Source: Palleronia marisminoris
GTDB taxonomy: Bacteria; Pseudomonadota; Alphaproteobacteria; Rhodobacterales; Rhodobacteraceae
Direction: 5' to 3'
Length of the DNA stretch: 64,000 nt
Assembly: GCF_900172315.1 (NCBI RefSeq)
Contig: NZ_FWFV01000004.1
Location: forward strand, 124,001-188,000
Shown in pieces: positions 53,062 through 61,893 of the stretch. The notes beneath the pieces were generated by a model. It ran no database searches and was not told the origin of the DNA. It saw nothing but the letters and a program-made list of their open reading frames with translations. The position numbers and the translations under genes are program-made. Numbering within the stretch: position 1 is the stretch's first letter; each line of letters opens with the position of its first letter.

Positions 53062-54062
53062 CCGATGCCGGCCTCGGCGAAGGTGGCCATCCCGTCATGC
53101 GCCGCGAGCGCGTGACGCAGGACCGACAGCGCCACGGCCGCGCCCGACCCCTCGCCCAGCGCCATGCCCAGGTCGAGGATCGGGCGCTTGCCGATCGCTT
53201 CGAGCATCCGCGCATGCCCAGGCTCGGCGCTGCGATGCGCGACGAGGCAATGGCCGAACAGCTCGGGCTCGTGCGACCAAAGGGGCAGCGCCGCGGCGGT
53301 GCAGATGAACCCGTCCAGCATCACGGGGATGCGCCGCGCCCGCGCCGCCAGAACCGCGCCGGCGATCGCCGCCTGCTCGCGCCCGCCGACCGCGGCGAGA
53401 CGCTCGAGCGGGCGGACGCGCGAATGATGCGACACGCCGCTTTGCACCACCGCGACCTTGCGGGCCAGCACCTGCGGATCGGCGCCGGTGCCGCGGCCGA
53501 CCCAATCCTCGGCCTCTCCGCCCAGGCAGGCATGAGCCAACGCCGCCGCGACGGTCGAGTTGCCGATCCCCATCTCGCCCAGCAGGACGATGCTCGCCCC
53601 CGGATCGACCGCCTCGGCGCCCCTCTGGATGGCCGCCAGACACTCGTCCTCGGTCATCGCCGGGCCTTCGGTGAAGTCCGCGGTCGGCCGGTCCAGGTCC
53701 AGCGGCACCACCGTCATCTCGGCCCCCGCGACAGCGCAGAGCTGGTTGATCGCCGCACCCCCGGCCTTGAAGTTGGCGACCATCGCCGCCGTGACCTCTT
53801 GCGGAAACGGGTTCACGCCACGGGCACAGATGCCATGATTGCCGGCAAAGACCAGCGCCTGCGCCCGCTCGATCCGGGGCCGCGAGGTGCCCTGCCAGCC
53901 CGCCATGAAGATCGCCAGCTCTTCCAGCCGGCCGAGCGATCCCGGCGGCTTGGTCAGCTCGGCCTGCCGGGCCTGCGCGGCCTCGGCGGCGGCAAGATCC
54001 AGCGCGGGCAAGTCGGTCAGGCTGCGGGCGAGGGCGTCGAACGAAGAGAAGTCAGGCTGCAC
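53058..54062 (-). CDS. cobT: Nicotinate-nucleotide--dimethylbenzimidazole phosphoribosyltransferase CobT
   Basis: The 334-residue enzyme activates dimethylbenzimidazole as alpha-ribazole phosphate. Typical segments: LTKPPGSLGRLEELA, VFAGNHGICARGVNPFPQEVT, LLGEMGIGNSTVAAAL (phosphate-binding) and VALSVLRHA; the C-terminal catalytic glutamate lies in ATFAEAGI. The start is GTG 54062, overlapping cobU by 11 bases. Confidence 0.95.
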   Translation of the reverse strand: MQPDFSSFDALARSLTDLPALDLAAAEAAQARQAELTKPPGSLGRLEELAIFMAGWQGTSRPRIERAQALVFAGNHGICARGVNPFPQEVTAAMVANFKAGGAAINQLCAVAGAEMTVVPLDLDRPTADFTEGPAMTEDECLAAIQRGAEAVDPGASIVLLGEMGIGNSTVAAALAHACLGGEAEDWVGRGTGADPQVLARKVAVVQSGVSHHSRVRPLERLAAVGGREQAAIAGAVLAARARRIPVMLDGFICTAAALPLWSHEPELFGHCLVAHRSAEPGHARMLEAIGKRPILDLGMALGEGSGAAVALSVLRHALAAHDGMATFAEAGIG

Positions 54063-54567
54063 CGGGTTTCACCTTCAGGGGTTGGCCGGCGACGACGAGG
54101 AACACCTCGTCCGCCGCGTCGGCAATGGTCTGGTTGACGGTGCCCGCCGCGTCGCGGAACCGCCGGGCGAGCGCATTTGCGGGGACAATGCCAAGGCCCA
54201 CCTCGTTGGTGACGAAGACGACCGGGTGGTCGAGCGTCGGCAGAACGCCCGCGACCTCATCCACTGCGGCGCGCCAGTCGGCCTCGGCCAGCATCAGGTT
54301 GGTCAGCCACAGCGTCAGGCAATCGACAAGGCGCGGCCCCGTGTCGCTGGCGCGCAGCGCGCCGATCAGGTCGAGAGGTTCTTCGACCAGGCCCCACTCC
54401 GCCCCGCGCCGCGCCTTGTGGGCGGCGATGCGGACGTCCATCTCGTCGTCCTGCGGCCGGGCCGTGGCGATATAGGTGGGCGCGCCGCCCATCTTCGCGA
54501 TGGACCGCTCGGCAAACAGCGATTTGCCCGACCGCGCCCCGCCCGTGATGAGGATCGACTTTGCCAT
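54052..54567 (-). CDS. cobU: Bifunctional adenosylcobinamide kinase/guanylyltransferase CobU (CobP)
   Basis: The 171-residue enzyme phosphorylates then guanylylates adenosylcobinamide. Walker A is ILITGGARSGKSLFAER (GGARSGKS); the guanylyl-histidine region is RIAAHKARRG; Walker B-like LVDCLTLWLTNL and VTNEVGLGIVP are the family signatures. I chose ATG 54567. An ATG five codons upstream is possible. Only 49 bases separate it from the divergent phosphatase gene, so the two promoters overlap. Confidence 0.93.
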   Translation of the reverse strand: MAKSILITGGARSGKSLFAERSIAKMGGAPTYIATARPQDDEMDVRIAAHKARRGAEWGLVEEPLDLIGALRASDTGPRLVDCLTLWLTNLMLAEADWRAAVDEVAGVLPTLDHPVVFVTNEVGLGIVPANALARRFRDAAGTVNQTIADAADEVFLVVAGQPLKVKPGAA

Positions 54568-54616
54568 GCCGAAGTGACACATCACAGGCTGCCGGGAAAG
54601 GAAAGCCTCGCCGTCG

Positions 54617-55174
54617 ATGCCGCGCCCTGATCTGCTTTTCATCCGCCACGCGGCTGTCACCGACCCCACCCGGCTCTGGGGCCGGTCCGAGGTCGATACC
54701 GTCCCCGACCCCGCCTCGATCGCCGCGATGCGGGCGATGCTGGGCGAGGTCGCCACGGTGGTCAGCAGCCCCGCGCGCCGTTGCACCCGGACCGCCCGTG
54801 CGCTGTTCCCCGAGGCCGATGTGGCCGAGGATCCCCGCCTGTGGGAGCAGGATTTCGGCTGCCACGACGGCGCCCCCCTGGCCGATCTGCCCGACCTCGG
54901 CCCCCTGACAGGCGACGCCCTCGCCGCCCATAGGTGGGAGGGGGGCGAAAGCTTCGCCGAGCTCTGCGCCCGCGTCGCACCCGTGCTGGCGCCGCTCGCC
55001 GCCGAAGGACCGGTCGCCGTGATCGCCCATGCCGGCACGATCCGCGCGGCGCTCGCAACCGTCACCGGGCCGGGCGCCGCGCTCGCCTTCGAGATAGCAC
55101 CCCTGTCGCTGACCCGGATGACCGCATATACCGGCGGCTTCGCCATCGGCTGCGTGAACGCGAGGCCCAGATGA
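54617..55174 (+). CDS. Histidine phosphatase family protein, probable alpha-ribazole phosphatase
   Basis: The 185-residue phosphoglycerate-mutase-fold phosphatase has the phospho-histidine in LLFIRHAAV and the second histidine in VIAHAGTIRAAL. Its position in the nucleotide-loop block suggests removal of the phosphate from alpha-ribazole phosphate (Salmonella CobC role). The usual RHG reads RHA here. It leads a four-gene plus-strand run with 4-base overlaps. Confidence 0.82.
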   Translation: MPRPDLLFIRHAAVTDPTRLWGRSEVDTVPDPASIAAMRAMLGEVATVVSSPARRCTRTARALFPEADVAEDPRLWEQDFGCHDGAPLADLPDLGPLTGDALAAHRWEGGESFAELCARVAPVLAPLAAEGPVAVIAHAGTIRAALATVTGPGAALAFEIAPLSLTRMTAYTGGFAIGCVNARPR

Positions 55175-55926
55175 GCGGTCATTTCGGCGAGTGGATGCAA
55201 GGCCGCATGGACCCCGACGGCACGCTGGCGCTGGTCACGATGACCTGCCCCCTGCCCCCGGTCGAGCCCTCGCCCGGTGCCGGACCGCTCCTGCCGCCCG
55301 AGCGGATCGCAGCCTTCTGCGCCGCCCTTGGCGTCGCCGATCCAAGGCTCGACATGGCCGCGCGGATGCCGATGGGCGGCGGGACCGGCGCCTCGACGGC
55401 GGCACTCTTGCTGATCGGGCGCGCGGCGGGCGTCCACGACCCGGCACGCCTCGCCACCGCCTGCATCGCCGCCGAGGGGGCGAGCGATCCGTTGATGCTG
55501 GACTGCCCCGACGCCGTGCTCTGGGCCCCGCGCGAGGGGCGTATTCTCGACCGTATCGCGCCGCCCCCAAGGGCCGAGATCGTCGGCGGCTTCCAAGGCC
55601 CTCCGTTGCCGACCGACCCCGCCGATATCGACTTTCCCGACATCGCGGACCTGCACCGCCTCTGGGCCACCTCCGGGCAACTCTCCCTCTGCGCCGGGAT
55701 CGCCAGCGAGTCGGGCCGCCGCACCACCGCGGCTCGCGGCCCCGAGGGTGACCCGACCCAGACGCTCGCTGCCGATCTGGGCGCGCTTGGCTGGGCACGG
55801 GCGCATACCGGGTCGGCCCGCGCGCTGATCTACGCGCCCGGCGCGGTGCCCCCGGGCGTCGAGGCAGCGCTGGCAGAGGCCGGGCTGACCGGCATCGTCC
55901 GGTTCCAGACCGGGGGCGCGGCATGA
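55171..55926 (+). CDS. GHMP-family kinase, probable L-threonine kinase (PduX-like)
   Basis: The 251-residue GHMP-type kinase has the phosphate-binding loop MPMGGGTGASTAALLL (PxGxGxGAST), and the N-terminal MSGHFGEWMQGRM typical of PduX-like proteins (GxxGEWxQG). PduX makes L-threonine-O-3-phosphate, the precursor that threonine-phosphate decarboxylase converts to aminopropanol phosphate. Both that decarboxylase and CbiB lie immediately downstream, which supports the call. ATGA overlaps on both sides. Confidence 0.8.
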   Translation: MSGHFGEWMQGRMDPDGTLALVTMTCPLPPVEPSPGAGPLLPPERIAAFCAALGVADPRLDMAARMPMGGGTGASTAALLLIGRAAGVHDPARLATACIAAEGASDPLMLDCPDAVLWAPREGRILDRIAPPPRAEIVGGFQGPPLPTDPADIDFPDIADLHRLWATSGQLSLCAGIASESGRRTTAARGPEGDPTQTLAADLGALGWARAHTGSARALIYAPGAVPPGVEAALAEAGLTGIVRFQTGGAA

Positions 55927-56852
55927 TCGGAGCAATGGCGGTCGCTCTGGCGCTCGACGCCACCATCGGCTGGCCCGGCGCCGTACATGACCGGATCGGC
56001 CACCCGGTCACGTGGATGGGCCGGCTGATCGCGGCGCTGGACAGGCGCTGGAACGAGGGCGACGCCCGTGCCCGCCGCCGCACTGGCCAGATGACGGTCG
56101 CCGCGACGCTCGCAGCTGTGCTGGTCCCAGCGATCTTCCTGCAAAGCGCAATGTCGGACGGCCTGACGGCGACACTGGTGATGGGGGTGCTCGCCTGGCC
56201 GCTGGTCGCGGCGCGCTCGCTCCATGACCACGTGAAGGCCGTCGCCCTGCCTTTGACCGAGGGCGACGCCACGGCGGCGCGAGAGGAGGTCGCCAAGATC
56301 GTCGGGCGCGACCCGAGCCGCCTCGACCCGCCCGGCATCGCCCGCGCCGCGATCGAGAGCCTCGCCGAGAACGCCAGCGACGGGGTGATCGCGCCGCTCT
56401 TCTGGGGGGCGCTCTTCGGCCTGCCTGGCATAGCCGCCTACAAGGCGATCAACACGATGGATTCGATGATCGGCCACCGCACCCCGGCCTACGAGGATTT
56501 CGGTCGCGCGGCCGCCCGGCTCGACGATCTCGCCAATTGGATACCCGCGCGACTGACCGGGGCGCTGTTCTGCCTCGTCGCCCCCGCGCCCAAGGGCGCC
56601 TTCGCAGTGATGCGGCGGGACGCGCGCAGGCACCGCTCGCCCAACGCCGGCTGGCCCGAGGCGGCGATGGCGGCGGCCCTCGGGTGCCGATTGTCGGGGC
56701 CGCGCGTCTATGCAGATCGGGTCGCGGACGAGCCTTGGCTGAACGCGGGTGCGCCCGACGCGACAGCCGATGCCCTGTCCCGCGCGCTCGACCTCTACCG
56801 CCGTGCGATGCTGATCGCGGGGGCGGTGCTGGTGGCGGTGTGGATCGCATGA
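55923..56852 (+). CDS. cbiB: Adenosylcobinamide-phosphate synthase CbiB
   Basis: The 309-residue membrane protein attaches aminopropanol phosphate to adenosylcobyric acid. Family landmarks: the N-terminal LALDATIGWP ... RIGHPVTWMGRLI, IESLAENASDGVIAPLFW, YKAINTMDSMIGHR and LDDLANWIPARLT. It overlaps its neighbours by 4 bases each side, within the aminopropanol-arm sub-operon. Confidence 0.95.
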   Translation: MIGAMAVALALDATIGWPGAVHDRIGHPVTWMGRLIAALDRRWNEGDARARRRTGQMTVAATLAAVLVPAIFLQSAMSDGLTATLVMGVLAWPLVAARSLHDHVKAVALPLTEGDATAAREEVAKIVGRDPSRLDPPGIARAAIESLAENASDGVIAPLFWGALFGLPGIAAYKAINTMDSMIGHRTPAYEDFGRAAARLDDLANWIPARLTGALFCLVAPAPKGAFAVMRRDARRHRSPNAGWPEAAMAAALGCRLSGPRVYADRVADEPWLNAGAPDATADALSRALDLYRRAMLIAGAVLVAVWIA

Positions 56853-57796
56853 GGGACCACGGAGGCAACCTCGACGCCGCGATGGCGCGCTATGGCGGGA
56901 CCGGGTGGCTGGACCTGTCCACCGGGATCAACCCGCGCCCCTACCCCGTGTCGGAGCTTTCCACCCGCGCCTGGACCGCCCTGCCCACCCGCGCCGACAT
57001 GGCCGCGCTTACCGATGCGGCCCGCGCAGCCTACGGCACGGGGGCGCAGATCGTGCCCATGGCCGGGGCACAGGGGGCGATCCAGGCGCTGCCGCGGATC
57101 GTGCCGGGTCGCTTGGCGCGGGTGCTGGGGCCGACCTATAACGAGCATGCGGGGGCGCTGATTGGCGCAGGGTGGGAGGTAGCCGAGGCCACCGATCCCG
57201 ACGCACTGGAGGGCGCCGATCTGGCCGTCGTGGTGAACCCGAACAACCCGGACGGACGCAGCTTCGCGCCCAACGCGGTACGCGACATTGCGGCGCGGGT
57301 CGGCACACTCGTCGTGGACGAGAGCTTCTGCGATGTCACACCCGAGCTCTCCCTTGCCGCTGACATGCCGCCCAACGCGGTGGTGCTCCGATCCTTCGGC
57401 AAGTTCTTCGGGCTGGCGGGGGTGCGGCTGGGTTTCGCGCTTGCCGCCGAACCGCTCGCCGCGAAGCTGCGGGCCGAGGCGGGTCCGTGGCCCGTGTCGG
57501 GCGCGGCGATCGAGGTCGGGCGGCGCGCTCTGGCCGACACCGCGTGGCACGCGGCGACCCGCAGCCGCCTCGCGCGAGACGCCGCGCGGCTGGACCGGAT
57601 CGCCGAGGCGGCAGGCTGGCGGCTGGTCGGGGGCACGACCCTGTTCCGCACCTACGAAACGGGCGACGCGGTGGCGGCGCAAAGGCGGTTGGCGGAAGGC
57701 CGCATCTGGAGCCGGATCTTCCCCTATAGCGACGGGTGGCTGCGGCTGGGCCTGCCGGACGGCGACGGGTGGGCGCAGCTGGCAGCCGCGCTCTAG
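56849..57796 (+). CDS. cobD: Threonine-phosphate decarboxylase
   Basis: The 315-residue PLP enzyme of aminotransferase fold I converts threonine phosphate to (R)-1-amino-2-propanol phosphate. Landmarks: [38 protein letters not shown] and the PLP lysine in [17 protein letters not shown]. It is the last gene of the plus-strand run; its stop shares CTAG with convergent cobQ. Called cobC in Pseudomonas denitrificans nomenclature. Confidence 0.92.
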   Translation: MRDHGGNLDAAMARYGGTGWLDLSTGINPRPYPVSELSTRAWTALPTRADMAALTDAARAAYGTGAQIVPMAGAQGAIQALPRIVPGRLARVLGPTYNEHAGALIGAGWEVAEATDPDALEGADLAVVVNPNNPDGRSFAPNAVRDIAARVGTLVVDESFCDVTPELSLAADMPPNAVVLRSFGKFFGLAGVRLGFALAAEPLAAKLRAEAGPWPVSGAAIEVGRRALADTAWHAATRSRLARDAARLDRIAEAAGWRLVGGTTLFRTYETGDAVAAQRRLAEGRIWSRIFPYSDGWLRLGLPDGDGWAQLAAAL

Positions 57797-59235
57797 CGGG
57801 CCAGCGCCAGCATCCCGTCCACGTCCAGATGCGCCTCGAGATGGTCTGCCAGCGCGTCGAGCGTCGCCTCGACCCCTGCGCCGTAGCCAGCTTCGGAGGT
57901 CACTCCGAACCCGGCAAGCCACGATGCGCGGAACGCGTCGTCGGTGAACATGCCATGCAGGTAGCTGCCGGCGATCCTCCCGTCGGCGCTGACGGCGCCC
58001 TCGGGCTCGCCATCCACGTACCCGAACGGCCGGGCGCGGTCGGGGCCGTCGGTCATGCCCATGTGGATCTCGTAGCCGTCGAAGGGCAGGCCCGTCGCGG
58101 CGTGGGTCGCGCGCACCTCGGTCAGGCGCTTGTCGGCCGACATGGTGGTGGAAACGTCCAGCAGGCCGAGCCCGGGATCGGCCCCCGGCGCGCCCTCGAC
58201 TCCATGCGGGTCCGCAACCTCGGAGCCCAGCATCTGGTAGCCGCCGCAGATGCCCAGAACATGCCCGCCCCGCCTTGCATGGGCGGCAAGGTCGACGTCC
58301 CAGCCCTGCGCGCGCAGATACGCCAGGTCGCCGCCCGTGGACTTGGTGCCCGGGATGATCGCCACATCCGTGTCGCCGGGCAGCGCCTGGCCGGGGCCGA
58401 GCATGGTCAAGCGGACGCCCGGTTCGGCCGCCAGCGGGTCGAGGTCGTCGAAATTCGCGATCCGGCTCAGGCGCAGGCAGACGATGTGCAGCCCCTCGCC
58501 CCGCCCGCCGCGCAGGTCGAGCGCATCTTCGGCAGGCAACCTCCACGCGCCGTCGAACCAGGGGCAGACGCCGAAGCCGCGCCAGCCCGTGTGCGCCTCG
58601 ATCAGCCGGTAGCCATCGGCGAACAGCGTGGGGTCGCCTCGGAAGCGATTGACGATGAAGCCGCCGATCAGCGCGGCATCCTCGGGGTCGATCACCGCCT
58701 GCGTGCCCACGATCTGCGCGATCACCCCGCCCCGGTCGATGTCGCCCGCCAGCACCACCGGCACGTCGGCGGCGCGGGCGAAGCCCATGTTGGCGATGTC
58801 GCCGGCGCGCAGGTTGACCTCGGCCGGGCTGCCGGCGCCCTCGACCAGCACCAGGTCGTGGGCGGCTTTCAGGCGCTGGAAGCTCTCGAGCACCTTCTCG
58901 AGCAGTTGCGGCTTCAGCCTGGCATAGTCGCGGGCGCGGACGGTGGTCAGGCGGCGGCCCTGCACGATGACCTGCGCGCCGGTGTCGGTCTCGGGCTTCA
59001 GCAGGACCGGGTTCATGTCGGTGTGCCGGGGCAGACCGGCCGCCACCGCCTGCAACGCCTGCGCGCGGCCGATCTCGCCGCCATCGGCCGTCACGGCGGC
59101 GTTGTTCGACATGTTCTGCGGCTTGAACGGCGCGACCGACAGCCCCCTCCGGCGCGCGGCCCGGCACAGCCCCGCGACCAGCATGGACTTGCCTACGTTC
59201 GAGCCCGTCCCCTGGATCATCAGCGCGCGGCTCAT
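57793..59235 (-). CDS. cobQ: Cobyric acid synthase CobQ
   Basis: The 480-residue glutamine-dependent amidotransferase amidates four carboxylates of adenosylcobyrinic diamide. The synthetase half starts with a P-loop ([19 protein letters not shown]) and FKPQNMSNN; the glutaminase half has the nucleophile cysteine in [12 protein letters not shown] and the histidine in GSYLHGMF. The start is ATG 59235, overlapping the phosphoesterase stop by 4 bases; the longer frame to 59385 is not needed. Confidence 0.95.
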   Translation of the reverse strand: MSRALMIQGTGSNVGKSMLVAGLCRAARRRGLSVAPFKPQNMSNNAAVTADGGEIGRAQALQAVAAGLPRHTDMNPVLLKPETDTGAQVIVQGRRLTTVRARDYARLKPQLLEKVLESFQRLKAAHDLVLVEGAGSPAEVNLRAGDIANMGFARAADVPVVLAGDIDRGGVIAQIVGTQAVIDPEDAALIGGFIVNRFRGDPTLFADGYRLIEAHTGWRGFGVCPWFDGAWRLPAEDALDLRGGRGEGLHIVCLRLSRIANFDDLDPLAAEPGVRLTMLGPGQALPGDTDVAIIPGTKSTGGDLAYLRAQGWDVDLAAHARRGGHVLGICGGYQMLGSEVADPHGVEGAPGADPGLGLLDVSTTMSADKRLTEVRATHAATGLPFDGYEIHMGMTDGPDRARPFGYVDGEPEGAVSADGRIAGSYLHGMFTDDAFRASWLAGFGVTSEAGYGAGVEATLDALADHLEAHLDVDGMLALAR

Positions 59236-60011
59236 CCGACCTCGATCAGCACCAGCTCGGGCGGGCAGAACAGCCGGAACGGTGGCCCGGTGTTGCCGAC
59301 CCCGGCCGAGACGACGAGCTGCTTCGACCCCTCGGCGTGGTGCCCGTAGGCGTAGCGGCGGCCGTGATGCGAGGGGACGACCCACGGCCGCCCGAACAGG
59401 CGGATTTGACCCGCATGGGTGTGCCCCGACAGGGTCAGGTCAACCTGGTCGGGCAGTGTCGGGAAGATGTCGGGCTCGTGCGCCAGAAGGATCGTGAAGC
59501 GCCCGGGATCCGTGCCGGCGAGCGCTGCAGCGACATTGTCGCCCCCGCAATCGTCCGAGTAGGCGCGCTGTGATTCGAGCCCGGCGAGCGTGAAGGCCAC
59601 GCCCCCGGCTGTCAGGTGACGCGCGGCATTGACCAGGGGCGGCAGTCCGGCCTCGGCCAGCCCGTCGTGCCAGGTGGTCGAAGCCGCACGGCCTGTCTTG
59701 GCGGCGGGGTCGTCGTGCCAGTCGTGGTTCCCCATGACCCCATGCACACCGAGCGGCGCGGTCAGCCGGGCCAGAAGGGGCGCGACCTGTGCGGGCTTCA
59801 GCGTCCGCGAGGCCCAGGCATGGCCCACGTAGTCGCCAAGAAGGCAGATCACGTCTGCGCCAAGCGCCTGCACCTCGTCGACGATCCGGGCGATCCGCGC
59901 CTCGTCCATGAAAGGCGTGCAGGCGTGGAGATCGGCAAGGACCGCGATCCGGATGCGCGGGGCGGCGACATCGCGGCGGGGGGCGATGCGGTAGCGGGTG
60001 ATGGCGGTCAC
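59232..60011 (-). CDS. Metallophosphoesterase (YaeI-like)
   Basis: The 259-residue calcineurin-type phosphoesterase has motifs [28 protein letters not shown] and [14 protein letters not shown]. The substrate is unknown; YaeI-type members act on nucleotides or lipid phosphates. No ATG fits: GTG 60011 overlaps the HAD stop (GTGA). It is embedded in the cobO-to-cobQ operon without an obvious cobalamin role. Confidence 0.88.
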   Translation of the reverse strand: MTAITRYRIAPRRDVAAPRIRIAVLADLHACTPFMDEARIARIVDEVQALGADVICLLGDYVGHAWASRTLKPAQVAPLLARLTAPLGVHGVMGNHDWHDDPAAKTGRAASTTWHDGLAEAGLPPLVNAARHLTAGGVAFTLAGLESQRAYSDDCGGDNVAAALAGTDPGRFTILLAHEPDIFPTLPDQVDLTLSGHTHAGQIRLFGRPWVVPSHHGRRYAYGHHAEGSKQLVVSAGVGNTGPPFRLFCPPELVLIEVG

Positions 60012-60622
60012 AGGCCCAGCATCCTCGGCAGGCGGTCCCGCGTCTCCGGGCCGAACCGGAACGCCTGCCAGCCGCGGCGCCGGGCGCTGGCGCAATTGTC
60101 GGCGCTGTCGTCGATCAGCAGGATGCGCGGGGGCGGCAGACCGGCCCAGCGCTCGATCTGGCCGAAGAAACCCGGAGACGGCTTGGCCACGCCCATCTCG
60201 CCGCTGGCAAAGACCTTCGCGGCCGCACGGCCCGCCTCGGTCCGCTCGGCGATGTAGCGGGCGCGGGACACGGCGTTGTTGGTGGCGATCACCTTGCGCC
60301 CGTCCGATTCCCGCAGCCATTCGACCGCCTCGGCGTCGGGCCGGTCGTCGGCGGTCAGCCAGTGCGCCAGGAATTCCTCGGCGGTGATGTCGTGCCCCTC
60401 GGCCTCGATCCAGCCGCCGAGCCGCTCGCGCAGGTCGCACCAGCCGTTGAGCACGTCGCGCCTTTGACCGGGCACGTTCAGGAAGCGCCGGAAGCTCTCG
60501 GGCGGAATGCCCACGTCCCGGTCGAGATCGGCGATCCAGGGGAACACTTCGCCCCCGGGATTGACGTTCAGCACGCCGTCGAAATCCCACACCGCAAGGT
60601 CGAAGGCGATCGGGGCAGTCAG
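60008..60622 (-). CDS. HAD-superfamily hydrolase
   Basis: The 204-residue phosphatase-fold protein has motif I WDFDGVLNVN, motif II IATNN, a motif III lysine in GVAKPSPGFF and motif IV LLIDDSADNC. The substrate is unknown. The start is uncertain: no ATG exists near the fold's first strand. A CTG at 60622 overlaps the cobO stop (CTGA) and keeps strand 1; the GTG at 60592 would start at the motif itself. It lies in the cobO-cobQ operon. Confidence 0.8.
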   Translation of the reverse strand: MTAPIAFDLAVWDFDGVLNVNPGGEVFPWIADLDRDVGIPPESFRRFLNVPGQRRDVLNGWCDLRERLGGWIEAEGHDITAEEFLAHWLTADDRPDAEAVEWLRESDGRKVIATNNAVSRARYIAERTEAGRAAAKVFASGEMGVAKPSPGFFGQIERWAGLPPPRILLIDDSADNCASARRRGWQAFRFGPETRDRLPRMLGL

Positions 60623-61224
60623 AACTCCACCCCCTTCTGCGCCTTGATGCCGTCGCGGAACGGGTGCTTCACGAGGTCCATCTCCGTCACCAGGTCCGCC
60701 GCCTCGATCAGCTCGGGCTTGGCGTTGCGGCCCGTCAGGACGACATGGGTCATCGGCGGTTTTTCTTCCAGCAGGAAGGTCACGACCTCGTCGATATCGA
60801 GGTAGTCGTAGCGCAGCGCGATGTTGATCTCGTCCAGCAGGACGAACCCGTTGCGGGTGTCGCGGATCTGCTCTTTCGCAATGTCCCAGCCGCGACGGGC
60901 GGCGGCGATGTCGCGGTCGCGGTCCTGGGTTTCCCAGGTGAAACCCTCGCCGGCGACGAACAGGCGCACTTCGGGGAAACGCTCCTCGATCACGCGCTTC
61001 TCGCCGGTTTCCCAGTCGCCCTTCACGAACTGGACGACCGCCGCCGGGATGCCCCAGCCGACGCAGCGCATCACCATCCCGAAGGCCGAGGAACTCTTGC
61101 CCTTCCCCTTCCCGGTATGGACGACGATCAGGCCCTTTTCGTCGGTCTTGTCCGCCATCATCCGGTCGCGCGCGGCCTTGATCTTCTTCATCTTGGCGTT
61201 GTGCCGCTCGGCTGCTTCGTCCAT
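60619..61224 (-). CDS. cobO: Cob(I)yrinic acid a,c-diamide adenosyltransferase CobO
   Basis: The 201-residue corrinoid adenosyltransferase transfers the 5'-deoxyadenosyl group from ATP to cobalt. The P-loop is VVHTGKGKGKSSSAFG (GKGKGKS, 38-44); VLLDEINIALRYDYL and VVLTGRNA are family signatures. I chose ATG 61224, 8 bases after GGAG; ATG 61254 gives an extra ten residues not usual in CobO. First gene of the minus-strand operon, with its promoter inside the opposite-strand riboswitch region. Confidence 0.95.
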   Translation of the reverse strand: MDEAAERHNAKMKKIKAARDRMMADKTDEKGLIVVHTGKGKGKSSSAFGMVMRCVGWGIPAAVVQFVKGDWETGEKRVIEERFPEVRLFVAGEGFTWETQDRDRDIAAARRGWDIAKEQIRDTRNGFVLLDEINIALRYDYLDIDEVVTFLLEEKPPMTHVVLTGRNAKPELIEAADLVTEMDLVKHPFRDGIKAQKGVEF

Positions 61225-61265
61225 CGCTTGACTCCGGGCTTGGGTTGCGCCCATGTCTCGCCTGC

Positions 61266-61432
61266 GCTGGTGCCCGTTGCAACGGGTGAAAAGGGAATGG
61301 GTCAGAAACCCAGCCGCCCCCGCGACCGTGACCGGAGAGGTCGCCCGACGCCACTGGCCACCCGGCCGGGAAGGCGGGACGACCGCGGGCCAACGCCCAC
61401 ATCCGCAAGCCGGGAGACCTGCCAGCCGGAAC
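61266..61432 (+). promoter_or_regulatory. Cobalamin (adenosylcobalamin-type) riboswitch
   Basis: The plus strand contains the B12-box aptamer landmarks in order: CGGGTGAAAAGGGAA (about 61283-61297), the GTCAGAAACCC arm, the core GCCGCCCCCGCGACCGTG (61313-61330), and the closing AAGCCGGGAGACCTGCC (61407-61423). It precedes DUF1636-cobW-cobN by about 90 bases, in the correct orientation to shut them off when B12 is plentiful. The intervening GGGGC...GCCCC stem could be part of the expression platform. No matching aptamer is seen on the minus strand for cobO. Confidence 0.92.
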
Positions 61433-61521
61433 GATGAACGACGTGGACGGGGTGCGCCACGATCGGAGGACGGGGCAGTTGCGCCCCCATTCCGTGATGC
61501 GCCCCGCCCGGAAAGGTAGCA

Positions 61522-61893
61522 ATGCCCGAGACCGAGCTTCTGGTCTGCATCAAGTGCCGCCGCGGGATCGACACGCCCGGCGAAAGCCGCCGCCCCGGCA
61601 AGGTGCTGGCCGACGCCGTCGCGGGCCAGCTGCCCGAAGGCGTGCGCCTGGTCGAGGTCGAGTGCATGTCGAATTGCGAGCGCGGCTGCTCGGTCGCGCT
61701 GCGCGGTCCCGACCGCTGGACCTTCGTCTACGGCAACCTGACCGAGGCCGACGCGGCCCTCGTGGTCGAGGGCGCCGGCCTCTACGCCGCGCAGCCCGAC
61801 GGCCTTGTGCCGTGGCGCGAACGGCCCGAACATTTCAAGCGCAACTGCATCGCGCGCATCCCCCCCTTCACCCTCCCGGAGGCCCCCGAATGA
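61522..61893 (+). CDS. DUF1636 protein
   Basis: The 123-residue protein has four conserved cysteines (LLVCIKCRRG and ECMSNCERGC) arranged as in thioredoxin-like 2Fe-2S ferredoxins, matching DUF1636. The family is habitually linked to B12-regulated cobW/cobN loci and may be a metal-binding or electron-transfer accessory. The start is ATG 61522 behind GGAAAGG. It overlaps cobW by 4 bases. Confidence 0.87.
   Translation: MPETELLVCIKCRRGIDTPGESRRPGKVLADAVAGQLPEGVRLVEVECMSNCERGCSVALRGPDRWTFVYGNLTEADAALVVEGAGLYAAQPDGLVPWRERPEHFKRNCIARIPPFTLPEAPE

Noticed and set aside
61225-61440. B12 riboswitch on the minus strand for cobO
   Set aside because: All aptamer landmarks read on the plus strand only; the minus strand gives just their complements.
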